Source of the DNA: Candidatus Aminicenantota bacterium
Lineage (GTDB): Bacteria; Acidobacteriota; Aminicenantia; Aminicenantales; Aminicenantaceae
Direction: 5' to 3'
DNA: 40,622 nt
NCBI GenBank assembly: GCA_011773465.1
Contig: WVXO01000063.1
Span: 378 to 40,999, forward strand
Of this stretch, positions 1-7,073 are shown piece by piece (positions within the stretch are counted from its first letter, which is position 1; the number at the start of each line of letters is the position of its first letter). The notes beneath the pieces are model-generated. The model was not told the DNA's origin. It saw only the letters and a program-made list of their open reading frames with translations, and did no database searches. The position numbers and the translations under genes are program-made.

Positions 1-1257
1 AACGCCTTCCACTTCCTTTCCGTCCGTGCTCTTCCAGCGAACCGTCTCGTACTTTGCCAGCTTGAACTGCTTCAGTTCAGGATGAGGATCATGGATCATT
101 CTGGCTGAGAGACTCTTCATGTCCATCATCCAGAATGTGGACGGATTGTGGGGTGAGCTCACACTGTAAAGAATGGTCTCGGTTTTTGGATTGTAATCGA
201 AACCGTACATGGAATGCTCGCCGTCTGTAATCTGCTTGAGTTTCAGGTCCTTGAGACTTAACGAAAATATCTCGCTGTGAACGCCCATGTTCGCTGTAAA
301 ATAGACAGACTTCCCATCCGCCGACCAGTATGTCTCATACACTTCGTACATAAAATCGGGGAGGGGAGCCTTGGGAGTTCCACCCTTGGCAGGGACAATA
401 AAAAAATTGGGCTGGTAATAATAGTCCTTCATTTTCGGGTCAGAATCAGCTACGAAAAGAATCTGGCTGTTGTCCGGGGACAGGGATATGTCGGTCTCAA
501 AAATCCCGTTTTTTGTGATCTGGAGCTTGGAGCCGTCCTTGACATCCATGATCCAGATCTCAGAGTTGAGAATGTCGTCGTAAAGCGGCGTTGGCGCTGC
601 GGTGAAGAGAATCTTTGTTCCGTCCCTGGAGACTGAAAGCTCCCGGATTGTGAAATCGCCCTCTGTCAGGCGTTTCTCTTCGTTGGTTTTCATATCAAAT
701 ACCCAAAGATGAGTGGGTTTATAATCATTTTCGAAGATGAATGCATCGTCCTTGTCTTTTTTCTTTTTTTCTTCTTCCTCGGTTAAAGGATCCTCGGCAA
801 GAAAATAAATCTTCTGACCATCGGGCGACCAGCGGTGGCCCCTGACTCTGGTTTTATGCTTTGTAAGCTGGATGGCCTCCCCGCCGCTGCTGTAAAGCAG
901 ATGGATCTGATCCTCTTCACTCTCTCGCTTGGCTATAAAAGAAATGTATTTTCCATCAGGAGACCAGATGCCGCTCCTTTCTCCGTCTTTTCCGTTTGTC
1001 ATTTGCACAATATTCGTTCCGTCAGCGTTCATCCGCCAGATGTGAGAGATAGTGCGGTTCCTTTTCCAGTTGGCTTCGCTCTGGGTGAAAAGGAGCTGAC
1101 TGCTGTCGGGCGAAAGCCGCAGACCAGATATTCTTTTGACGTTGATCGCATCCACAAAAGTCATGGGTTTCTTCTCTGCTGCAATTAGCAATACACTCGA
1201 AATCAATAGGACTGCTAAAAAGGCAAGAAGTGCCTGAGTCGCTATGTTTTTTTTCAT
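1..1257 (-). CDS. S9-family prolyl-oligopeptidase-like exported peptidase, partial (N-terminal 419 codons)
   Basis: The reading frame starts at 1257 and runs off the left edge, so only the N-terminal part is present. The ATG follows an AGGAGGTT site and opens with a Sec-type signal peptide (Lys-rich start, hydrophobic core, about residues 1-25). The rest is a TolB/WD40-like beta-propeller: repeats of the type W/L-S-P-D-G/S-x-x-I-x-F recur (LSPDSSQLLFT, WSPDGKYISF, WSPDGQKIYF, LSPDNSQILFV, WSADGKSVYF). This is the usual gating propeller of S9 peptidases, whose alpha/beta-hydrolase domain with Ser-Asp-His would lie beyond position 1. Acidic and Lys-rich linkers (EEEEKKKK) sit between blades. 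It probably degrades peptides in the periplasm. A propeller-only TolB-like protein cannot be excluded because the catalytic part is missing. Confidence 0.85.
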   Translation of the reverse strand, partial: MKKNIATQALLAFLAVLLISSVLLIAAEKKPMTFVDAINVKRISGLRLSPDSSQLLFTQSEANWKRNRTISHIWRMNADGTNIVQMTNGKDGERSGIWSPDGKYISFIAKRESEEDQIHLLYSSGGEAIQLTKHKTRVRGHRWSPDGQKIYFLAEDPLTEEEEKKKKDKDDAFIFENDYKPTHLWVFDMKTNEEKRLTEGDFTIRELSVSRDGTKILFTAAPTPLYDDILNSEIWIMDVKDGSKLQITKNGIFETDISLSPDNSQILFVADSDPKMKDYYYQPNFFIVPAKGGTPKAPLPDFMYEVYETYWSADGKSVYFTANMGVHSEIFSLSLKDLKLKQITDGEHSMYGFDYNPKTETILYSVSSPHNPSTFWMMDMKSLSARMIHDPHPELKQFKLAKYETVRWKSTDGKEVEGV

Positions 1258-1275
1258 GTTAACCTCCTGGCATCG

Positions 1276-1304
1276 AATATATCCAAAAATCCTCTTTGTT
1301 TCAA
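1276..1304 (-). promoter_or_regulatory. Sigma70-type promoter of the left-edge S9 peptidase gene
   Basis: On the minus strand there is TTGAAA, a 17-base spacer, then TATATT, ending 18 bases before the start codon at 1257. An AGGAGGTT ribosome site lies between. The hexamers and the spacing match the other promoters in this window. Confidence 0.6.
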
Positions 1305-1314
1305 CACTAAAATT

Positions 1315-1503
1315 CTTATGACTCATCCTGCGTATCGGCTCCAGCATGATTTGGATGCTAGCCTCAATCATTCTAGCCGGCGGCGGATTGGTTTTATCAT
1401 AGGGCCCATAATCGAGGCCCTGTTTGTGGCTGTCCGGGAAATCCACGCCGACCTTTTCCGCAAGATATTTCTCGTCGAGGGCGGAGAAGAGCAGGCAACT
1501 TTT
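1315..1503 (-). pseudogene. Coding-like remnant with no start, upstream of the S9 gene
   Basis: The minus-strand frame that leads into the S9 start codon stays open back to a stop at 1504-1506. About 60 codons between 1503 and 1315 look truly coding: third positions are rich in G/C while flanking DNA is AT-rich, and the peptide is ordinary (it includes EKYLAEKVGVDF and NPPPARMIEASIQIMLEP). There is no start codon with a ribosome site and no stop before the S9 ATG, so it looks like the broken tail of an older gene. I do not recognise the family. The plus-strand frame at 1318-1548 over the same bases has no coding character. Confidence 0.35.
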
Positions 1504-1610
1504 TTATCGGGGAAAACGTATATTCTAGTAACTAATATTAAAAACTAAAAAAATGGGAGCTATTGTGGCAAGAGGTCAAGAAAGGAAGCTTCTTTCAAGG
1601 AGGGAAGCAG

Positions 1611-4007
1611 ATGTTTAAAAATTATCTGACAATTGCCTTACGGAACCTACGCAGGCACAAAGTCATATCCTTTATTAATATTGCAGGATTGGCCATCGGA
1701 TTGGCCGTGTTTATGCTGATTGCTCTCTACATCCAGCATGAACTAAGTTTTGATAAATTCCATGAAAAAGGTGACCGAATCTGCAGAGTCGAACAGATTC
1801 TGGATCACAAGACCTATAAGGAGGCTTCGGCGGGTTGCCCGGCCGCTTTGTCCAAGGCCTTGATAGCAGACTTTCCCGAATTTGAAGCTGTCTCTCGTGT
1901 CATTCACGGTGGCTATTTCATTCTTAGAGTATCGGATAACCAAAAGATAAGTCAGCGTGCGTTTTATGCTGATAGTGCTTTTTTTAGGATTTTTTCGTTT
2001 CCCAGGATTCAAGGTGATTTGTCTACAGCGCTAGATGCGCCCTATTCCGTTGTTCTAACCCGAGCCGTGGCAGAGAAAATATTTGGAGAACAAGATCCAT
2101 TGGGAAAAACCATTCGTTTTTTTGATGATGAGCAGGATTATAAAATCACTGGAGTTATCCAGGATGTTCCCCTCAATTCCCATTTCACCTTTGATCTTTT
2201 GATCTCTTCTGTTTCAATAACTGCAGGCAGGGACCGGGATCTTTTTGAGGCATGGCATGATAACTGGGTACCGCTTTATGTCCTGCTTCATCCTGAGCAG
2301 CCGTGGCAGAAAGTCAGTGAAAAAATTCAGTTTGCTCTCAAGAAATATCAAGGAGAGCAGAGTCGTCATGAGCTCTATCTCAGACCTCTGTCACGGATTC
2401 ATTTGTATGCAAATGTCAAACACGAATTTGCCCTGATAGGGAGCATAAAAAATATCTATATTTTTTCTGCCATCGCGATATTTGTTCTGATCATTGCCGG
2501 GATCAATTTTATGAACCTGACCACAGCCCGTTCTGCTGACAGGGCACGGGAAGTGGGGCTGCGAAAGGTCTCTGGCGCGCAAAGGACATCTCTTGTTCGG
2601 CAATTCCTGGGTGAGTCTATTTTCATGGCGTTTATGGCCATGCTTTTTGCAATAATCCTCATGAAGATTTTGCTTCCTGAATTCAACCGGATAGTGGGTC
2701 GAGAGTTGTTCTTGTCCTTATTGAAGAATTGGCCGTTTACTCTCGGCATCCTGTTTATTACCCTTTTGACCGGGTTGCTTTCGGGGATTTATCCTGCGTT
2801 TGTCCTCTCCTCTTTTAAGCCGGCCAACGTGCTTAAAGGTTCATTTTCTTCCGGGTCAAGAAATGTTTTTTTGCGCAAGGCGCTTGTGGTGCTGCAGTTT
2901 TTCATCTCAGTGACTTTAATCAGCGGAACCGTGATCATTCTGCAGCAGGTGAACTATCTCTTGAATAAGGACCTGGGATACAATGCCGAACAAATCCTGA
3001 CCTTTCATGCTGGCAGTACCGATGCAGGCACTTATCTCGTCTTTAAGAATCAGTTATTGCAGAATCCAAATGTGATTCATGTGGCCACAGCAGACTATAT
3101 GATGCATTCGTCTAGCAACTGGACCCGTATTTCGTGGGAAGGGGCTGCAGAAGGGGAATGGATGAAAATCAATGTGAATTACATTGACGAAGATCTTTTA
3201 GAAACATATGGAATGACCGTGGTGAAGGGACGAGCTTTTTCCAGAGAATATGGCTCTGATCAAGGCAATGTTGTGATCTTAAATGAGGCAGCTGTCAGAG
3301 AGATCAGTTGGGAAGAGCCGATAGGAAAAAATATCCGGTATTGGGGTGATTATAAGCTGACCAACATTGGCCCTGCAGAAGTTGTGGGTGTCGTCAAGGA
3401 CTACCATTTCCTCTCTTTACATAACCCTGTCACGCCGCTGATGTTGAGGCTTTTTCCTGAGGATATGATCGGGTGGAATGTTTCGGTTAAGATTTCTGGA
3501 CAGGATATCCCTCAAACAATTGCCTTTATCGAAAACAAGTTCAAAGGACTATTTCCAGAGTCTGTGTTCGGTTATCGTTTTCTGGATGAGGACTTTAATC
3601 GCATGTACTCTGAGGAGAGAGAATTTGGCAAGGTGATTCTCTACCTGACTTTGTTGGCTATATTTATCGCCTGTCTCGGTCTTTTCGGCCTGGCCAGCTT
3701 TGCCACCAAACAGCGCACCAAGGAAATCGGAATCCGCAAAGTCATCGGAGCCACCGTCGCTCATATTATGTGGCTTTTGAATTCGGAATTCCTCAAACTC
3801 ACGGTGCTGGGGTGTTTTCTTGCTTGGCCGGTGGCTTATTTTGTGATGGGCGAATGGCTAAAGAATTTCCCTTATAGAGTATCCATACAGTGGTGGGTAT
3901 TTTTGCTGTCGAGCCTGGCCGCCTGTGTGGTGGCTTTGCTCACCATCAGCTACCAGTCTGTTAAATCTGCCACCGCCAATCCTATCGACTCCCTCCGCTA
4001 CGAATAA
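1611..4007 (+). CDS. Orphan ABC-type permease, FtsX/MacB family (798 aa)
   Basis: This inner-membrane protein has the duplicated layout of acidobacterial orphan permeases. A first membrane segment lies near residues 20-42, then a MacB-type periplasmic domain, an FtsX block with three membrane segments (about 280-410), another membrane segment near 418-440, a second periplasmic domain, and a last FtsX block (about 671-798) with the typical QRTKEIGIRKVIGA loop and the ending NPIDSLRYE. I chose the ATG at 1611 because AAGGAGGG lies six bases upstream and the protein then begins MFKNYLTIALRN like its two neighbours; the frame is open further up to a TTG at 1563. No ATPase gene is adjacent. MacB-like permeases act as mechanotransmission exporters with an ATPase partner, so the partner must be encoded elsewhere. 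The substrate is unknown. Confidence 0.9.
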   Translation: MFKNYLTIALRNLRRHKVISFINIAGLAIGLAVFMLIALYIQHELSFDKFHEKGDRICRVEQILDHKTYKEASAGCPAALSKALIADFPEFEAVSRVIHGGYFILRVSDNQKISQRAFYADSAFFRIFSFPRIQGDLSTALDAPYSVVLTRAVAEKIFGEQDPLGKTIRFFDDEQDYKITGVIQDVPLNSHFTFDLLISSVSITAGRDRDLFEAWHDNWVPLYVLLHPEQPWQKVSEKIQFALKKYQGEQSRHELYLRPLSRIHLYANVKHEFALIGSIKNIYIFSAIAIFVLIIAGINFMNLTTARSADRAREVGLRKVSGAQRTSLVRQFLGESIFMAFMAMLFAIILMKILLPEFNRIVGRELFLSLLKNWPFTLGILFITLLTGLLSGIYPAFVLSSFKPANVLKGSFSSGSRNVFLRKALVVLQFFISVTLISGTVIILQQVNYLLNKDLGYNAEQILTFHAGSTDAGTYLVFKNQLLQNPNVIHVATADYMMHSSSNWTRISWEGAAEGEWMKINVNYIDEDLLETYGMTVVKGRAFSREYGSDQGNVVILNEAAVREISWEEPIGKNIRYWGDYKLTNIGPAEVVGVVKDYHFLSLHNPVTPLMLRLFPEDMIGWNVSVKISGQDIPQTIAFIENKFKGLFPESVFGYRFLDEDFNRMYSEEREFGKVILYLTLLAIFIACLGLFGLASFATKQRTKEIGIRKVIGATVAHIMWLLNSEFLKLTVLGCFLAWPVAYFVMGEWLKNFPYRVSIQWWVFLLSSLAACVVALLTISYQSVKSATANPIDSLRYE

Positions 4008-4068
4008 AGCTTTCTGAGAGGAATGCTTCTAAAAGAGTATTTTTCTTCTATCTGTTATTATCTACAGA

Positions 4069-4087
4069 GCAGGTCCTGCCTTTTTTT
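4069..4087 (+). terminator. Weak rho-independent terminator between convergent permease genes
   Basis: A short GCAG/CTGC stem with a three-base loop is followed by C and seven T residues, 62 bases after the stop of the upstream permease. The stem is short, so this is tentative. Confidence 0.35.
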
Positions 4088-4112
4088 CTTTAAAATTCCA
4101 ATTCTTTCGAGC

Positions 4113-6536
4113 TCATTCATACCGCAACAACTCCACTGGATTGGACCTTGCAGCCTTGACTGTCTGGTAACTCACTGTTAACAGGGCCAGGAAAAGAACG
4201 ACAATTAAAGCAAACAAGAAAGACCAGACCGTTATGCTCGCTTGATAAGCAAATCTTTGAAGCCATCTCTGCATGAAATAATAGGCAAAGGGCCAGGCGA
4301 AGAGATTACTCAAGACGATCCATTTAGTGAATTGCTTCGACAAGAGAAAGATGATCCCTATCTCTGTAGCGCCCAGAACTTTACGTATGCCAATCTCCTT
4401 TGTGCGCTGTTCAGCTACAAAGGCTGCCAATCCAAACAATCCTAAACTTGCGATAATGATTGCCAGGAGCGAAAAGGAGAAAAATATCTGTCCTGTTCTC
4501 TCCTCGGCTCTATAGATTGTGGCAAAATGATCATCGAAAAATTCGTACTCAAAGGCCTGATTTGAGGCAAATTTTCGCCAGGTGTTCTCCAAAAAGGTCA
4601 CCGTTTCTCTGACATTTTCGGAATGAATGCGAACGGAAACATAACGGCCTCTTCCCTCAGGTCCGTAAAGATGAACTATCAAGGGACCAATTTGATGATG
4701 CAGGCTTTTAAAGTTGAAGTCTTTCATGACACCTATAATCGTGAAAGTTAAAGATCGATCGGGAGTGGGACCGATAGCCACAATTTGCTTGCCGACCGGG
4801 TCTTTTAAGCCGAGATCTTTCACAGCCGCTTCATTGATGACAGCACTCTGCTGGTCTGCTTGTCTATCTTCCTTATAATACCGCCCGGCCGCCATTTCGA
4901 TCTGGTAGGTTTCGACAAAATACGGATCGGTAAAGTACGTCCAGAGAAGATGTGTTTCCTCACCTGTGGCGCCGGCTAATTTATAAGCTGAATTCCCGAA
5001 TTCATTCCCGATCAGATTATTGGTATTGGCGGCGTTGATAACCTTCGGGTTTTTCAATAGTTCTTGTCTGAACGCCGGGACCTGGTTTCCGATATCATCG
5101 GTTTTCTTGATGATCACAACTTGTTCTTTGTTGAACCCTAAATTCCTGTTCTGAATGTACTTTAACTGTCGAGACACAATGACGGTCCCAACGATGAGAA
5201 CAATGGAAACAGTAAACTGGAACACGACCAGCACGTTACGCATGCTGGATTTTTTGCTCCTTCCTGACATCTCCGTTTTTAGAACGACCACAGGGTCGAA
5301 AGAAGCAAGTAAGAAAGCTGGATACGTACCGGCTAAAATGCCGATGAATAAGACCAGTCCCAGCAGAAGAGGAATAGTAAGCACATTCTGGACGTATGGA
5401 ACAGCCAGTTCTTTTCCTGTTATGTTGTTAAATAAGGGGAGGAGCAATTGGACGGCCAATAAGGCGAGAAGAACAGCAAGGAAGCTCATTATAATGGTTT
5501 CTGATAGGAACTGCTGGATTAATTGGCCTCTGTTGGAGCCTACAGTTTTTCTTATACCAACTTCTCTGGCCCGGTTTGCGGCTCGAGCAGTGGCCAGGTT
5601 CACAAAATTGATGCAGGCAACAAGAAGTATTCCTATGGCGATGATAGAAAAAATATAAACATAGGCGATATCTCCATTGGGCTCCAGCTCATAGTCAAGA
5701 TGTGAATGCAGGTGTATACCAGTCAGAGGCTGAATGAAATAACCCCATTCACCTCCAGATGCAAAAAACTGTTCCAGGGTAATGCCCACGGCTGCCTCTA
5801 TTTGTGGCCCCACATACTTCTTGACCAGCTCGGCCAGCTTGGCTTCAAAAGCCTCTGGAGAGGCCCCTTCTTGTAAAACCAAATAGGTGTAATAATTATT
5901 ACTCACCCAGATAGGACGCCGGCTGTCGGAAAGGGTAACGAGGGAAGCCAAAAAATCGTAGTGAAAATGGGAATTATGGGGAACATCTTCTACAACGCCA
6001 GTGACTAAATAATCCGTTCTTTTGTCTGAGTTAAGGTTTTTCCCCATAGGATCTTCATCCCCAAAATATTTTAGGGCCATGGAACGAGTAAGAACAATTG
6101 TGTTGGGTTGAGCAAGGGCTGTTTTGGGATCACCCTTGATAAAAGGAACGGTGAATACGTCAAAAAAAGCCTGATCGACCCAGAAAACCCTTTCTTCACT
6201 AAAAACCTTGTCCTCGTATCGGAAAACCGGAAAACCAGGATTCCGTAGCCGGGTGGCTGCTGCGACTTCAGGAAATTCATTGACCAGAGTTTGAGCCATG
6301 GGTGCGCAGGTGACAACCCCATGAAACAGGTTGTTGTTGACGAAGCCTCGAATCCCGACTCGATAGATCTGATCTGCTTTTTCGTGATATTGGTCATAGC
6401 TTACTTCATCCAGAACATAAAGGACGATCAAAACGCAACAGGCCACTCCGATGGCTAGGCCGAAGATGTTGATAAAGGAAAATCCCTTATGTTTTAGAAA
6501 GTTTCTTAAGGCAATCTTGACGTAGTTTTTAAACAT
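4113..6536 (-). CDS. Orphan ABC-type permease, FtsX/MacB family (807 aa)
   Basis: This is a paralogue of the two flanking permeases. It has an N-terminal MFKNYVKIALRN followed by a membrane segment (about residues 20-42), a MacB-type periplasmic domain, an FtsX block near residues 285-415 (with NLATARAANRAREVGIRK), a second periplasmic domain, and a C-terminal FtsX block with EQRTKEIGIRKVLGA and the ending NPVELLRYE. The ATG at 6536 is supported by a GGGGAGG ribosome site. The gene is convergent with the permease ending at 4007 and divergent from the PadR gene at 6730, so the 193-base gap at 6537-6729 may control both directions. It has no N-terminal prefix domain and no adjacent ATPase. The substrate cannot be read from sequence; macrolide, lipoprotein or peptide export is known for relatives. 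Confidence 0.9.
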   Translation of the reverse strand: MFKNYVKIALRNFLKHKGFSFINIFGLAIGVACCVLIVLYVLDEVSYDQYHEKADQIYRVGIRGFVNNNLFHGVVTCAPMAQTLVNEFPEVAAATRLRNPGFPVFRYEDKVFSEERVFWVDQAFFDVFTVPFIKGDPKTALAQPNTIVLTRSMALKYFGDEDPMGKNLNSDKRTDYLVTGVVEDVPHNSHFHYDFLASLVTLSDSRRPIWVSNNYYTYLVLQEGASPEAFEAKLAELVKKYVGPQIEAAVGITLEQFFASGGEWGYFIQPLTGIHLHSHLDYELEPNGDIAYVYIFSIIAIGILLVACINFVNLATARAANRAREVGIRKTVGSNRGQLIQQFLSETIIMSFLAVLLALLAVQLLLPLFNNITGKELAVPYVQNVLTIPLLLGLVLFIGILAGTYPAFLLASFDPVVVLKTEMSGRSKKSSMRNVLVVFQFTVSIVLIVGTVIVSRQLKYIQNRNLGFNKEQVVIIKKTDDIGNQVPAFRQELLKNPKVINAANTNNLIGNEFGNSAYKLAGATGEETHLLWTYFTDPYFVETYQIEMAAGRYYKEDRQADQQSAVINEAAVKDLGLKDPVGKQIVAIGPTPDRSLTFTIIGVMKDFNFKSLHHQIGPLIVHLYGPEGRGRYVSVRIHSENVRETVTFLENTWRKFASNQAFEYEFFDDHFATIYRAEERTGQIFFSFSLLAIIIASLGLFGLAAFVAEQRTKEIGIRKVLGATEIGIIFLLSKQFTKWIVLSNLFAWPFAYYFMQRWLQRFAYQASITVWSFLFALIVVLFLALLTVSYQTVKAARSNPVELLRYE

Positions 6537-6693
6537 GATGGCCTCCCCAACAGGAAAAATAGAATTGGTGTCGAAATGAATGAATCATAGCTCTTTTATG
6601 TTTATTACGAATTTGACAGGAATTAGGTTCACTTCGGCTTCCTTCGTCTTTTCAATATTTAATCCCAAAAAAGAAAAAAATTATCATTTTTTG

Positions 6694-6722
6694 TAGACAT
6701 TTCTACGGTTTTTCCGTATATA
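6694..6722 (+). promoter_or_regulatory. PadR-gene promoter with overlapping dyad operator
   Basis: TAGACA, a 17-base spacer and TATATA place the transcription start at about 6729-6730, the ATG itself. The spacer holds a perfect dyad, TACGG-N5-CCGTA (6704-6718), and overlaps a second one, GTAGA-N4-TCTAC (6693-6706). PadR proteins commonly repress their own operon from such dyads, so this is a good candidate operator. Confidence 0.6.
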
Positions 6723-6729
6723 TATTATA

Positions 6730-7068
6730 ATGGAGAAAAGAATTAAGGAATTAACTCTATCCGAGATTATATTTCTGCTGGCCATATGGCGTCTGGAGGA
6801 TGACGCCTACGGCGTGACAATCCGAAAACAGATCGCGAAAGTTACACGCAAGACATATACATACGGAACCTTGTACAGCGCTCTCGATCAATTATTTAAG
6901 AAAGGTTATGTCATAAAGAGCGCAGGCCCCCCGACTCCCGAAAGAGGTGGGCGGAGTAAAATCTTTTATAAGTTGACACAGGAAGGACTAAAAGCCCTTA
7001 AAGCTTCCCGCGAGCTTCAAAAAACAATCTGGAGGGGAATTCCAGAACTTACCTTTGATAAAGTCTAA
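6730..7068 (+). CDS. PadR-family transcriptional repressor (112 aa)
   Basis: This is a small winged-helix regulator made almost only of the PadR domain. The N-terminal helix LSEIIFLLAIWRLEDDAYG, the recognition region TYTYGTLYSALDQLFKKGYV and the wing with RGGRSKIFYKLTQEG are all typical, and a short helix ends the protein as in the compact PadR class. There is no ribosome site before the ATG: the promoter's -10 box ends seven bases upstream, so the message should be leaderless. The gene lies five bases before a prefix-domain permease, the classic PadR-permease pair of Acidobacteria and relatives. Its likely role is to repress this operon, and possibly the divergent permease at 4113-6536, until it senses a ligand. 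The ligand is unknown. Confidence 0.92.
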   Translation: MEKRIKELTLSEIIFLLAIWRLEDDAYGVTIRKQIAKVTRKTYTYGTLYSALDQLFKKGYVIKSAGPPTPERGGRSKIFYKLTQEGLKALKASRELQKTIWRGIPELTFDKV

Positions 7069-7073
7069 AAACA

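Noticed and set aside
1318-1548. Plus-strand frame of 76 codons
   Set aside because: No ribosome site and no coding bias on this strand; the bias over the same bases fits the minus strand.
5155-5658. Plus-strand frame of 167 codons
   Set aside because: It is antisense to the FtsX blocks of the minus-strand permease; the low-complexity Thr/Arg-rich peptide is typical of a shadow.
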